A stretch of DNA of 64,000 nucleotides from Brachypterus glaber (GCA_958510825.1 OY294047.1:51009365-51073364); one strand, 5' to 3'. Positions 31,210-42,959 are shown, counted from the first letter of the stretch. Program-made: numbers and translations. The notes: generated by a model not told the origin, from the sequence alone.

Positions 31210-32490
31210 TATCCCTTGTTGCGTTATTAATACAAAAATTTAATATTTTTTGAAGGAAATATAAAACCAATAAAATATGAAACCAGAATATAAATAGTGT
31301 TTGAAATGCAAAACATCTGTTGTGCATTTCAGCGTATTCTTTCGCGTAATTTGTCACAGTCCTTTACGAAGAATTATAATTTCTAATAAACATTGATAAT
31401 TGCACAAATTAGACCGGACAGGTACCTACTTTGATATATTTCAGTCAAAGAAATGCTTTTTGAAAAATTGCTGCTTACATTTAGAACTGCGTCTTTTACA
31501 AAATTAGACTAAATAATAACTTATTATTAATAAGTATCATGTGATTTAAATACCCTGTATACAGGGTACATGTATTGCAGGGCCGAAAACCTATAAATTA
31601 ATTTTTCTTAAAAATATTATGTCAAAAATTTCATTTTTTTTAATTATTTCTAATAAGTGTCATTTTGTGCAATTTTTCATGCAATTGTATACTATAAACT
31701 AAGAACAAAACCCAATGTATACATATAATAATATAATCAAAAAATAAGGAAAAAATTGTTTATTCACATTTAGTAATTGGTTAATTACATATATGCATAA
31801 AAGTTGGAAAATAAATTATTATTAACTGCAACTAGCCAAAAAGTTAGAAACACCTTATTTCCCTCCCTTGGTCGGGAAGTCTCTTGTAGCTAACTTCACG
31901 TATGTCACTTGTCAAAAACTTGAATTTATCGACCTAAATTTTATGACAAAACAGTTTTAAATACATCTATTTTTTTATTTATTCATTTATTCTAACGCCC
32001 CTTGGTCAGCTAACCTTCCCTTAGAAAATGAAACTTTTTCGACCTTAATATGTAATATACTAGTTTTTAGACATACTTTATTTTAGAACATTTTCAGGTG
32101 TAAATTTTGTAAAGAATGTTTAAAATCAATAGAGAAATATTATTTTCGTTTGTATTATATAAATTTTGGTATTATTTACCGATTGTTATTTTACTAAATA
32201 CTGTAACATACTTTAAACTAGATCAATAACACAACAACTACAACTTAAAGTATACCAAACTATAACTGTGATATAATTTACCAAATGTTACAGTATTAAT
32301 AAACACATGTTGCGTGGGGATTCAAATGTGCCAGCACGGTCTCTATGTTAGTATGACAACATTTTGTATACAATACACACATTGCAGTATTTAATATCAC
32401 AAGTAAAGTATTAAATACCAATGGTGGCAATATAAATAAAAAATATGTCTTTACAATTAAAATTTAACATTAAAATTACAATGACATTTT
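31210..32490. other. A+T-rich stretch, one end-to-end terminus
   Basis: TACCCTGTATACAGGGTA (31552-31569) is a perfect 18-bp palindrome that looks like two CAGGGT termini meeting at a TATA. Nothing else recognised. Confidence 0.4.
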
Positions 32491-32888
32491 CTGAGTGTAT
32501 ACGGTGATTTAAAAATATATTGAATCACTCTGTATATTTTTCACAAAAAGACTTTATGTCGTTTTCCTTCTGGCAGATTATAGCCAATCGACATAAAAAT
32601 TTTATATTGTCCTCGGATTTCATAATGGACAGCGAGCCATGTCTGCAGGCCATCAAATCGTCAAAGTAGTGGGTAGGAAAATAAAAGGAAAATTTATCTG
32701 ATTTTTCTCAAGAAAATGACGTTTTAAATCTGGAAAGAATAAAATATTTGGATGTGTAGTTGGTATCAGAAAATGAAAAAATCATTAGAACTGTATTTTT
32801 TAACATGTTCTTTGTGTTTAAACACTAAAAACTTTGCAAACATTTATTTTAAAACGTCTCTATAAAAGTAACATTTGTTTATTTGTCT

Positions 32889-33138
32889 GTTTAACCTCGT
32901 ACTATTCTACTTAATTAAGCATCCCCTAAGTCCAGGACTTGCGTGGGCTAGTAGTAGAGGGAACCACCGGCTTATATTGACTTTCGAACCAGTTTCTAGG
33001 GAGCGTCCGTTTCAATTATCGCCTTCGCCAAATTTTAATTATTAATTAACTGAAAAAGGCAAATCGGCGCCAGTGAGAATCAAACTCACGCTTGTAGGCT
33101 TGCTATGCATACGCGCTGGCCACTACGCTACGCCTCCC
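32889..33138 (-). mobile_element. tRNA-headed SINE, copy A
   Basis: A minus-strand copy of about 250 bp. The head (33138-33067) carries a pol III A box (TAGCGTAGTGGCCAGC) and B box (GAGTTTGATTCTC). The body contains GGCGAAGGCGATAA and GAAACTGGTTCGAAAGTCA, and the 3' end is GTACGAGGTTAAACA. Orientation is opposite to copy B. The tRNA fold is imperfect, so it is a SINE head and not a tRNA gene. Confidence 0.85.
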
Positions 33139-33139
33139 A

Positions 33140-33953
33140 TTACTTTACAATACTTAAATACACTTTTCACTACTTTCTGAACACTTCTACTTGACTGACT
33201 TACTTAGTGACTAAAATTCAGTAATTCAGTCATTGAATTACTGAAGGGATTCCTTATTTATAGGCACAGCATGGAACCTTCTAGAGTTTTCCGCCGCTGA
33301 GTAGTTCTAGAATCGATATTTTTAATTTTGTAACAATATCTTGCTCAAACGGCATCAAATTTAAAGTATGAGACATCGTTTTAGAGGATTTTTTTTTGTA
33401 CGTCATACTACTCATTAATGCATTAATTTTTCGTAGTAATTAATCTTTATTCCAATTGTATCTGTTTTAATTATTAACATTATTAAAATAAGATAGATCG
33501 ACAGTCACAGGTATATTACTGCAAAAAATTTGCATTAAAAAAGTCCATTAGTCTTTTTGTTTATGATGTATAACCTCGCAGGTAACATAAACAAAACTTC
33601 AGGACAAAATGCATATATTTCGGCATACATAAAGAAGAGACAGTCGCGATTGAATAAAAAAAGTATTTTCGGGCTTTAGGCCGCATAAAAAATGTCACAT
33701 GTGTCTTACAAAAAACATAAGATTTATCTTCGGCTCAGTTGTGCACCGCTTATACCTCACTAAATCATACTTTAATTGTTCAAAGAATCGGGTCTAAATG
33801 TGTGCCAAATGTGCAGGCCTATAAAAAAACAAGCCGTGAAGATATGTAATGTTTCGCATTCCATAGTTTACACTCCAAAGTGGATGGTAAAATGCTTCAA
33901 TAACACTGGTCCACAAAAAAAAAAGAATTCTTCTTAAAAGCCAAACCTATTAT
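33140..33953. other. Spacer between two inverted SINEs
   Basis: No frame of note. It holds short inverted bits (CTAAAATTCAGTAATTCAG ... CTGAA near 33210-33245) and otherwise unique A+T-rich DNA. Confidence 0.45.
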
Positions 33954-34211
33954 GGGAGGCATAGCGTAGTGGCTAGCGCGTATGCATAGCAAGTCTACTA
34001 TCGTGAGTTCGATTCTCACTGGCGCCGATTTGCCTTTTTCACTTAATTAATAATTGAAATTTGGCGAAGGCGATAAGTGAAACGGGCACTCCCTAGAAAC
34101 TGGTTCGAAAGTCAGTATAAGCCGGTGGTTCCCTCTACTACTAGCCCACACAAGTCCTGGACTTAGGGGATGCCTTATTAAGTAGAATAGTACGAGGTTA
34201 AACAAACAAAC
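33954..34211 (+). mobile_element. tRNA-headed SINE, copy B
   Basis: The head 33954-34026 begins GGGAGGCATAGCGTAGTGGC, with B box GAGTTCGATTCTC at about 34005 and end CTGGCGCC. The body matches copy A. The tail is (AAAC)n after GTACGAGGTT. The third copy, tail only, is at 57046-57105. The predicted transcript is pol III driven; mobilisation would need a LINE with a matching tail, which I cannot identify here. Confidence 0.85.
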
Positions 34212-34214
34212 ATG

Positions 34215-34361
34215 TATCACGTCTTAAGTATTTTTGTGTGCTGAAACCGAATTTTCAATTTAAAAAATTTTCTACCGCGTAGATTTTGAGTCAATCTACG
34301 AGAGAAAGTTTTTTTAATTAAAAATTTGGTTTCAGCACACAAAAATACTTAAGACATGATA
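34215..34361. mobile_element. 147-bp palindromic MITE
   Basis: Arms run from TATCACGTCTTAAGTATTTT through TGTGTGCTGAAACC to the inverse, about 60 bp each, around CGCGTAGATTTTGAGTCAATC. It directly follows the SINE tail, so one inserted into or beside the other. Confidence 0.75.
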
Positions 34362-34845
34362 GGTTTAGTCCTTGGAGAAGAATAAACAAACAAACAGCGT
34401 TCAATGGCTGACAATTAATGGAATCCTTTTTTTAGGCATGCGAAGAGTAAATAAATATACAGAAAAAAACTAAATAAAAAGGGAAAAAAAAGCACAGCTC
34501 GTGGCAGTTTTATGGTTTGGGGCTGGGCGAGCAGTGGATTAGAGCCTAATTGCTTCTCTGTAGATATATTTATAAATAAACGGGATCGTTTCGGGTAATT
34601 ATGCGTTTTTTGCCACTTTTTCATTTGACTTTCAAGTCCAGATTTAAAGACAAAAATGCCTTCAATCAAGAAGGAGAAAGATAGGTTACCAGAAATGTGA
34701 GAATATTTACAAACCCCAATGAGACAATATCGTCATTTTTGTTGAAGTTTTTTCCGTGGTTTATTAGGGTCACTCCATCAGTTGTTACTTTGTCTAGTGT
34801 TTTGCTACTTAAAAATAATAGCTATTTTTATATCAAGAAAGTAAA

Positions 34846-34903
34846 CTGGTTGTTTTAGCCCGGCAGCATGAAACGTTCATGCTAGGGGCTAAAACACAAT
34901 TTA
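34846..34903. repeat. 58-bp palindrome with TAGCCC core
   Basis: GTAAACTGGTTGTTTTAGCC and CTAAAACACAATTTAC pair around a nested hairpin GCATGAAACGTTCATGC. Confidence 0.65.
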
Positions 34904-34984
34904 CTCCTGATGTGTATACAGTATTTTTTGCACGACCGACAGCTATATTTACTTACATAAAATTTATATTGAAACATTTATTCA

Positions 34985-35403
34985 AAACCAACCAACTCAA
35001 GATTCTGTGCAAAAACGTTGTGTGAAATTAATTAAAAATAGAATAGAAGAAGAACATATGGATTGTACACCTACAATCCGAAATTGCAAATGCTACATTA
35101 GACAAGTTACCTTAAAAATCTTGAAAAGTGTACGATTCAGTCTACGAAATTTTTTTAAAATGGGCTAAGGAAGGTTTAAGTTAATTTCTAAAGTGTTTTA
35201 TTGGCCTATTTAAATAAAAAAACATACTTTCTTATTGAATGAATGAAATGAAAAAAATAATATAAAAAACTATACTCAGGACGCTTGAAGAAAAATAGTA
35301 TGTTTCACTCGTCTGTAGTTTCCGGACTCCGCTTCGCGTCGTCCGTGAATTCTACAAACTAGTAAAAAAGCTTCACTTTTCGTCTTGGTAAAACACTATA
35401 CTA
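34985..35403 (+). mobile_element. Recombinase-leader repeat family K, copy 2
   Basis: The leader is truncated, but this copy preserves the residues beyond the deletion seen in copy 1 (VYDSVYEIFLKWAKEGLS at 35130-35179). The 3' palindrome ends with CTAGTAAAAAAGCTTCAC and AACACTATACTA. Frameshifts remove the N-terminal part. Confidence 0.7.
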
Positions 35404-35615
35404 ATTCACCCGCCACTGCAGAGCACTGTTTCAAATTATCCAATAATTCCCATTTCTTTATGAGCTATCGAATACGAAAATCGGTCCGCTTGTCATGTTA
35501 AGTGATTTGAATAACGATTCCCTTTTTTATGATTCTGGGAGCTAACCCCCTTGGAGGGGACCCCTCCCACTGCCGCTTGTAAGACTTCGCAGGGTGATAT
35601 ACGAATACAAGAAGA

Positions 35616-36266
35616 AACTAGATGAAACGTTGCAAGCACCCTGTCAAAACATTGGCACTATTGTACACTAGAGCCATCTAGTTTGCAAATTTCAAACTAG
35701 GTGTTTTGTTTGATTTTAAATTCTGTATCTTTAAAACATTATATTCCAGCAAAAAACTGTATATAACATTTTTTATAGGGCTTAAAAAGAGCTTTTATTT
35801 AAAATCGGGTTATAAATATGTGAGATATGCTAAAAAAACCTTTTACTGCTTTAAACGCCAATATTTCGAAAACAATGCGTTTTAGGAAAACGTTGTTTAT
35901 AACATTTTTTGACCAATTTAAAATTATCTTTTATATTAGTGCTAAATTAACCAAATACAATAATAATTGCCTTAATTATAAACAAAAAACGCTAAAAATA
36001 GGAGTTTTACCCCCTTACCCCGAAAATCTAATCAGCTCTTCGGAATACGATAAGAAACAATATGCAAAAAACCGATATCTCATGTAGAAACGGAGTTGGA
36101 GAGTTTACACCCAGACAGACAGACGGACGCAAAAATTTTTTTTTCTGATTTTGACTAAGAATGGTCTAAAACGTCGAGAAATGTGAAAAAAACGTGGTCA
36201 TATATTTTGACTTTTCGGCAAAGATTTCAATACATCGGCACTCTTAGTAGCGCTAAGTGCCGATGT
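35616..36266 (-). mobile_element. ACATCGGCAC element, copy 2
   Basis: Inverted relative to copy 1. It carries an extra 33-bp lead-in, AACTAGATGAAACGTTGCAA then GCACCCTGTCAAA, that copies 3 and 4 also have. Internal deletions remove part of the poly-A/T tract and of the GGGGTAAG motif. Confidence 0.75.
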
Positions 36267-36269
36267 AAA

Positions 36270-36570
36270 ACTCGACTTTATTAGGGACTTTATCAGCAAA
36301 TGGACATTATGTCGACTGATAAAAATCATTTCGAATTGATTTTATTTCGCTCTTCGCAAATCTAAAGGAAATAAGTGGGGCACCTATAGTCCAGTAAAAT
36401 AAAGAGAAATTCCTATGTTAAATTTCAATAAATGTACACGGGTTGATATTTTAAAGGGTAGTAGTGGATGGTGACAGAACAGTCCTTAGTTTTTCACCGG
36501 GTGATTTGCGTAAGGGGTGTCCGCTATCTTGAATTTTAGAGGTGAGTGCGGTTATCTGGCTAAATAAGAA
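36270..36570. other. Mixed spacer
   Basis: AATAAATGTACACGGG at about 36423 repeats the lead-in of family S copy 1 (14763). No gene. Confidence 0.4.
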
Positions 36571-36574
36571 AATT

Positions 36575-37335
36575 ACATTTCCAACTCTCCAGTTGGAAAT
36601 GTTTCATTTTCTTTTTAGGTTAGAAATACACGGAAAGAAATTAGTGGGCTCTGCGCTATACATTATAAGATATTTGGTAACAGTGGCAAATTATAGTGAT
36701 TTAAGCTATAGATTATAAGGGACACAATAACTAATAATGTTAAAAATAAATTGGAAACGATTATATATATTACAGACACGATTATATTTATTACAGGCAC
36801 TATTATAAATTTACAGAAATTTTATTATATTATAAAAATTATTAGCACGGACAATAATTAAATCTATTTAAGCTATAAATGCCATACTATTTGTTATATT
36901 TTATTATTCACTAAACAATTAAAGTATTTCATATAAATTTTTACACTGACTGCCATAATTGTAAGAGAAAGCCTTGTATTTATATAATAAGCGATTATAA
37001 TTTGCTTGGTATGTGTGTTATAGCGCTCCTAGCTATAATTTTTTTTTCCGTGTAGATATACCATTTTCTACACCTAGTTACATATTATCTGATGTTACAT
37101 AAATTAACATAATCTATGAAATATCAACTATAAAAAGTATACTACATAATATTATATTATAATTATATATATTATAATTATATTATAATGCGAACTTTCC
37201 AGTTGGAAATGTTTCATTTTCTTTTTAGTTTAGAAATAGATATACAATTTTCTACACCTAATTACATATTATCTGATGTTACATAAATTAACATAATCTA
37301 TGAAATATCAACTTTAAAAAGTATACTACATAATG
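36575..37335 (+). repeat. Duplicated 200-bp segment, one copy filled by a MITE
   Basis: The segment CCAGTTGGAAATGTTTCATT...CTTTTTAG..TAGAAATA|GATATAC...TACACCTA..TACATATTATCTGATG occurs twice. In the first copy it is split by the CACGG MITE (36629-37052). In the second (about 37193-37335) it is continuous, with a single TA at 37237-37238. Confidence 0.85.
36629..37052 (+). mobile_element. TA-type MITE 'CACGG', copy 2
   Basis: Almost identical to 4238-4660; TA at 36627-36628 and 37053-37054. The empty target beside it proves the TA duplication. Confidence 0.9.
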
Positions 37336-37596
37336 CGAAGCTTATATATTTCTTTACGGCTTGTTTTTTATGTCTTTTTTTCGTTTAGAGGTTTTGTCGC
37401 ATTTTTATCTTCGAGACGTTCGAGATTACCCTCCAGTTCATGTTATGTTGCCAATAATGTTTTTAGGTCGAATATTATCGATATGGAAACAATCCTTAAT
37501 GCCTTATACGGGGCAATTTTAAAATTTTGTACACAAATCTAAGAATCCAATAATTGAGTAATGCGCCATCCATAGGCTTTTTATAACCAAACATAA

Positions 37597-37735
37597 ATGC
37601 CTATCCAGAAGCTTGCATAAGAACATAAAAACATAAGAATGCGATGCCGTGATTGGCTTACAAGATACATGGTGGCACATCAAGCCAATCACAGCATCGC
37701 ATTGTTATGCACTATGTTATTATGACATAATTTGC
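37597..37735. mobile_element. Snapback family S, copy 2
   Basis: GCGATGCCGTGATTGGCTTA pairs with CAAGCCAATCACAGCATCGC; the outer arm TGCCTATCCAGAAGCTTGC is like the terminus of copy 4 at 56556. The right outer arm is diverged. Confidence 0.7.
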
Positions 37736-37849
37736 GTAAGGCATAATCGCTGTCATAATACATTGAGATTGGTTGATAGAAGAAGAAAAACATATGCAAA
37801 TTATGACATTATGTATTATAAGTTATGTTTGGTATTGCTGTATGTTAAG

Positions 37850-37991
37850 TGCCTATTCACAAGCTCGCATAAGAACATAAAACATAACAATGCGATGCCG
37901 TGATTGGCTTGATGGGCCGCCATGTGTCTTGTAAGCAAATCACGGCATCGCATTCTTATGTTTTATGTTCGTATGCAAGCTTCTGTATATG
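37850..37991. mobile_element. Snapback family S, copy 3
   Basis: The arms CAAGCTCGCATAAGAACATA and GCGATGCCGTGATTGGCTT are inverted on the right (CACGGCATCGCATTCTTATG). The frame at 37649-37903 is a by-product. Confidence 0.75.
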
Positions 37992-38005
37992 TCTTAAGAC
38001 ACGTT

Positions 38006-38047
38006 CTCAGAGCAAAAACGTACGCCGCAGCACGTTTTTGCTCTGAG
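38006..38047. repeat. 16-bp-arm hairpin
   Basis: CTCAGAGCAAAAACGT and ACGTTTTTGCTCTGAG flank ACGCCGCAGC. Confidence 0.75.
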
Positions 38048-38576
38048 GCACCTAAATAAAGCTTCCTCCCAATTGTTTTTTATGCTGCCGATTTTGACAG
38101 ACGAAGTTGAAAATATTCTTTCTATTTTGCGACTCTTATAAGCTCATAATCATACGCATTTTGCGTGTTCTTATAAGCCCATAAGAGGTCTGTACTTTTT
38201 GTTCTTTTGGGTTGGCAACAGACCTGGCCCATCGTTTGACGTTTTCCGTGCAAATGTCAATGTCGCTTTAAAAGTGAATTTTCTACAAAATTTTGTGTTT
38301 AGGTTATTTTTACCATGTTAAAATTGTGGCTTGGTTAATTGCAATAAAAAATAGAAGAAAAAATATATAAAAATATCATTTGTTCTTTAGAATTTATTCG
38401 TTTTTCGAAAATTTCGAAAAATTGCGTAAAGTAATTTATGGACAGCCTTATTAATAATAACATAAATATGTAACCTTGTAAGAACTGCACCCTTAAGGCC
38501 TTATAGAAACCAACCCATCTAAAATTCTTCATATATATACCATATATCAGATCTATTATTAGGTACTATTATTAAA

Positions 38577-39189
38577 CTAGATGAAACGTTGCAAGCACCC
38601 TGTCAAAACATCGGCACTATTGTACACTAGAGCCATCTGGTTTGCAAATTTCAAACTAGGTGTTTTGTTTGATTTTAAATTCTGTATCTTTAAAACATTA
38701 TATTCTAGCAAAAAACTGTATATAACATTTTTTATAGGGCTTAAAAAGAGCTTTTATTTAAAATATAATTTTTTGAAATCGGGTTATAAATATGTGAGAT
38801 GCTAAAAAAACCTTTTACTGCTTTAAACGCCAATATCTCGAAAACAATGCGTTTTAGGAAAACGTTGTTTATAAAATTTTTTGACCAATTTAAAATTATC
38901 TTTTATATAAGTGCTAAATTAACCATATACAATAATAATTGCCTTAATTATAAACAAAAAACGCTAAAAATAGGAGTTTTACCCTATTTTTACCCCCTTA
39001 CCCCCAATCGTTTACCCCCAAAATCTAATCAGCTCTTCGGAATACGATAAGAAACAATATGGAAAAAACCGTAAGTCGATATCTTATGTAGAAATGGAGT
39101 TAGAGAGTTTCCAAACGTGGTCAAAGATTTTGACTTTTTGGCGAAGATTTCAATACATCGGCACTCTTAGTAACACTAAGTGCCGATGT
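38577..39189 (-). mobile_element. ACATCGGCAC element, copy 3
   Basis: Lead-in GAAACGTTGCAAGCACCCTG, then ACATCGGCACTATTG, ending with the hairpin CATCGGCACTCTTAG ... CTAAGTGCCGATGT. It lacks the (GTCT)n tract. Confidence 0.75.
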
Positions 39190-39887
39190 AATTAATTATA
39201 ATACATTTATTATCATTCATGGCCGTCTGCTAGTCTGATATGTACTTACATACCAAGAGAATCCTCAAGTTCGTGCCAAATACTAATGACAATATGAATG
39301 GTACATAATAAGCCAGGGTTTTCGTATGAACAGACACGACTCACGTGCCAAGAGGTTTCTATGATTTGCCTTCATCTTCAAAACAGGTCCGGTTTCCAGG
39401 CAAAAATTTCCTGAATGAGTGCCTAAAAAGCCACAAATCAAAACAATTCGATAGTTTTTAAATAGCAGTATTTTTTTTCCTTAACAGTGATAACTAAAAA
39501 TGGTATATTAAAGTACTAGTGCGCTAAAAACGTGTTATGAAACGAGTTTATACAATTTTTTCTATTTTGCTCTAAAATTTAAAAAAACTTATATTTAAAT
39601 TGATGACTGATTTAGGGATTTTTGTTTCGAATTGGCATTACAGTTTTCGCCATGTTTAAAATTCTAAGAACGAATATTATTTTGATATATTTTATAGTCA
39701 TTTCTTCTATTTTCCACTGCAAGTAGCCAAACCACAATTTTAACACGGTAAAACATAACCTAAACACAAAATTTTGTGGAAAATTAAACTTTAAACCGAC
39801 GTTCACAATTGCACGGCAAACGTCAAGAGATAGACTTTTGTCTGTTGCCAACCCTAAAGAAAAAAAAGTAGAGACCTCTTATAAGAG

Positions 39888-39923
39888 GTTCTTATAGGCC
39901 CATAATTATGGGCCTATAAGAAC
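39888..39923. repeat. Perfect 36-bp palindrome
   Basis: GTTCTTATAGGCCCATAA is followed immediately by its inverse, with no loop. It lies inside the right arm of the composite; the left arm has only half of it. Confidence 0.85.
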
Positions 39924-39953
39924 ACGCAAAATGCGTGTGATTATGAGCTTATA

Positions 39954-40377
39954 CATGGAAAAAAAAATTATAGCTAGGAGCGCTATAACACACATACCAA
40001 GCAAATTATAATCGCTTATTATATAAATACAAGGCTTTCTCTTAAAATTATGGCAGTCAGTGTAAAAATTTATATGAAATACTTTAATTGTTTAGTGAAT
40101 AATAAAATATAACAAATAGTATGGCATTTATAGCTTAAATAGATTTAATTATTGTCCGTGCTAATAATATTTATAATATAATAAAATTTCTGTAAATTTA
40201 TAATAGTGCCTGTAATAAATATAATCGTGTCTGTAATAAATATAATCGTTTCCAATTTATTTTTAACATTATTAGTTATTGTGTCCCTTATAATCTATAG
40301 CTTAAATCACTATAATTTGCCACTGTTACCAAATATCTTATAATGTATAGCGCAGAGCCCACTAATTTCTTTCCGTG
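39954..40377 (-). mobile_element. TA-type MITE 'CACGG', copy 3
   Basis: Begins CATGGAAAAAAAAATTATAG and ends TTTCTTTCCGTG; TA at 39952-39953 and 40378-40379. The unsplit target CTTATAAGAGTCGC is at 3147-3160 and, inverted, at 38144-38157. Confidence 0.9.
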
Positions 40378-40399
40378 TAAGAGTCGCAAAATAGAAAAA

Positions 40400-41550
40400 A
40401 GTATCTGTATCCAGTTGGTAATGGTGTACACAAAAACACAGTTCGGTGTTTCGTGCTATTCCACTAAAAAAACTTGTGCCGACTGCCGCAAGCTGGGTAG
40501 CATCGATTATTGCAGGGTAAGACCGTATAAGGTAGGACAAACATGCACTTTCTTGGCCCATATTGTGTTTCATTCAATAAAGAAGCAAAAAAGTAATATT
40601 TTGAGGTTATTGTCAAGTAGCTGTATTCCTAATATTGCCATGCAAACTAGTTGACAACAAAAAAATTACAAAAACAAGAGATTCGCCAGGCAGATATGAG
40701 ATTTTAATCGATACGTACGCCCCCCCTACGTCGCCCCCTACCCCCATCCATGGGAGCACCCCTGATTGTACACGAAGTGCTTACGTTGCCACTTTTCTGT
40801 GTATCCAACAACATTAGATTTAAGTCTCGAATTATCAAGAGGTGACACAACAGGAAGCGAACAATAACATTTGCGCATCGGTTACGTTGACACGTTTCCT
40901 CACAAATTTTACTACTCATCATATGCTTGATACCTAGATCCACAGTACTTACAATTTTTTTTTGTTCCATATTTAAAAAAATTTGCCATATTTGGAACAC
41001 TTTTGTTGTAGACGGTCCTGTCCACCTATCCCCTTTCCAGAATTCTACGTGTTGGGAAACTAACCACGAGTTTCTGGAGTTTTGGGAGTTTCTACGCGCC
41101 GAATGCACACAGTTGATTTAATATAGAGCACAGGCAAAGTTATTGCCAAGTTTTTGATGATCTTTTGTGCCAGAATATTAGGTTAGGAATGCAAAGAAAA
41201 GTTTTATTTTTCTTTAAGATAATTCTACATATTCCCTTGATTTATATATCGTAATATTCCAGTGTAAATATTCAGGATGGGATTTTGGGGGGAGAAATTA
41301 AAAATTATTCGTACATATTTTACAATTTATAATAGAAATCGACCCCATCGATGGATTTTAGATTTTTTTAATATAGGGCGCAATTTTTTGACTTTTTGTG
41401 TAGCCAGTGTTGTTCGTTTTAGTTAGTATTTATGCCTATTATAAAGCCCTGATCATCATGTATTTATTTTGAAATATTTATTGAGAATAGCTTCGGTAAA
41501 TTACCGACGCATCGGTGATACTACTACCTATGTTTGGAGTTTATAAAGTT
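40400..41550. other. Stretch with longer but unrecognised frames
   Basis: Frames exist on both strands (plus 40343-40654; minus 40310-40573 and 40704-41108, the last 134 codons). None shows a domain, signal peptide or conserved motif I recognise, and the first overlaps the end of a MITE. The region near 40720-40745 is C-rich (CCCCCCTACGTCGCCCCCTA). Treated as non-coding. Confidence 0.4.
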
Positions 41551-41554
41551 AAGT

Positions 41555-41835
41555 ATTGCGGGGCGGCCGGCCGCGGCCTTAGAAATTCGGCGCCCTGAAG
41601 CAAGTTTCTTGTTTAGCGCCCCCATTTCAAAAATACATAGTTTGTATGATACCAATTTTGATGACTATAAAAAAGGTCCTCACCTCTAAAAAATAGTTTT
41701 ACTACCCCTGTACAAAAATTTTGATGACTAGAAAAAAAAGGTCCTTACACAAAACAAAAAGTCCTCACATATAAAACAGAACCGGTGGGTTCCTCGACGG
41801 CGCCCCTCTAAGCTCGCGCCCTGAATCAGGGGGTT
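41555..41835. mobile_element. Decayed GGGCG-type (hAT-like) element
   Basis: G+C-rich ends (GGCCGGCCGCGGCC, GGCGCCCCTCTAAGC) and an interior with ATTTTGATGACTA and GGTCCTCACC, phrases common to the other hAT-like fillers. No clean TIR or target duplication found. Confidence 0.4.
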
Positions 41836-41887
41836 CACTTCATTCATACAAAGGCCAACACCGGGTATTGTAGCGATCGTTCCTTTC

Positions 41888-42204
41888 AGGGCCGTAGCGA
41901 AGAAGATTTTGTGAGGGAGGGGGAGAGAAGGAATTACAACTTTTTTTAGCCTAAAAATACACTTTTTTTTCTCGAGAAAAAGTTAATGACTAAAACAAAG
42001 AGGTCCTCACCTTTTCGTGAAATATACAACTTTTGTATTTTGAATCCCTGCAATGTACGACTTTTGTATGTATTTTGAAAAAATAAAAACTTTTGTTTTG
42101 TATCAATGAAATATACAACTTTTCAAGATGATAAAATATACAACTTTTCTTTTGGATTAATGAAATATACAACTTTTTAAGATGGTTGGGGGGGGAGGCG
42201 CTTA
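41888..42204. mobile_element. hAT-like element, right end replaced
   Basis: Starts CAGGGCCGTAGCGAAGAAG, like the CAGGGGCGTAG class of TIR. An interior AAATATACAACTTTT word repeats four or five times. The right terminus is missing: at 42205 the ACATCGGCAC copy 4 begins. Confidence 0.5.
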
Positions 42205-42704
42205 CGGTTTTTTGCATATTGTTTCTTATCGTATTCCGAAGAGCTGATTAGATTTTGGGGGGTAAACGGTTGGGGGTAAGGGGGTAAAAATAGGGTAAAA
42301 CTCCTATTTTTAGCGTTTTTTGTTTATAATTAAGGCAATTATTATTGTATTTGGTTAATTTAGCACTTATATAAAAGATAATTTTAAATTGGTCAAAAAT
42401 TTTTATAAACAACGTTTTTCTAAAACGCATTGTTTTCGAGATATTGACGTTTAAAGCAGTAAAAGGTTTTTTTAGCATATCTCACATATTTATAACCCGA
42501 TTTCAAAAAATTATATTTTAAATGAAAGCTCTCTTTAAGCCCTATAAAAAATGTTATATACAGTTTTTTGCTAGAGTATAATATTTTAAAGATACAGAAT
42601 TTAAAATCAAACAAAACACCTAGTTTGAAATTTGCAAACTAGATGGCTCTAGTGTACAATAGTGCCGATGTTTTGACAGGGTGCTTGCAACGTTTCATCT
42701 AGTT
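42205..42704 (+). mobile_element. ACATCGGCAC element, copy 4, left-truncated
   Basis: Contains GGGGGTAAGGGGGTAAAAAT and ends AGTGCCGATGT (42671), followed by the shared outer piece TTTGACAGGGTGCTTGCAAC. Confidence 0.75.
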
Positions 42705-42959
42705 GTTATTATATTTATATGTTAGTTTGTTAGTTCATTAAACTCATCAATGTGATAGAAAATATTCAGTTTCGAATCTATTCAATTTAGAATCAAATAG
42801 TAGCTAACAATTCAGATTCAGGAATTTTAATTGACTCAAAGAACAGAAAAAAGTTCTCGATTATAGCCAATAAAACCGTTGAATTTACACATTGAAATTT
42901 CTCTTCCTCATGTCCCCATATTTATTTAATAGCGCCGCACAGTGGGACATATTAGTTTT

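Larger units (their letters stand above)
38125..40400. mobile_element. Composite of two inverted family X copies with nested insertions
   Basis: The left arm 38125-38355 (GCGACTCTTATAAGCTCATA, CGCATTTTGCGTG, GTTGGCAACAGAC, CAAAATTTTGTGTTTAGGTT) is mirrored by the right arm 39500-39953 continued at 40378-40400. The middle holds the ACATCGGCAC copy (38577-39189). The right arm is interrupted by the CACGG MITE (39954-40377). The minus-strand frame 39612-39851 resembles that at 2917-3126, unlike chance, but has no domain I know. Confidence 0.65.

Noticed and set aside
33954..34026. A functional tRNA gene
   Set aside because: A and B boxes are present, but the acceptor ends do not pair as seven matched bases and a SINE body follows directly. 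A second copy has the same layout.
40704..41108. A 134-codon minus-strand frame, one of the longest non-RT frames
   Set aside because: No recognisable domain, arginine/glycine-rich end derived from a C-rich patch, no conserved copy in the window and no splice or promoter support. A chance frame is more likely.
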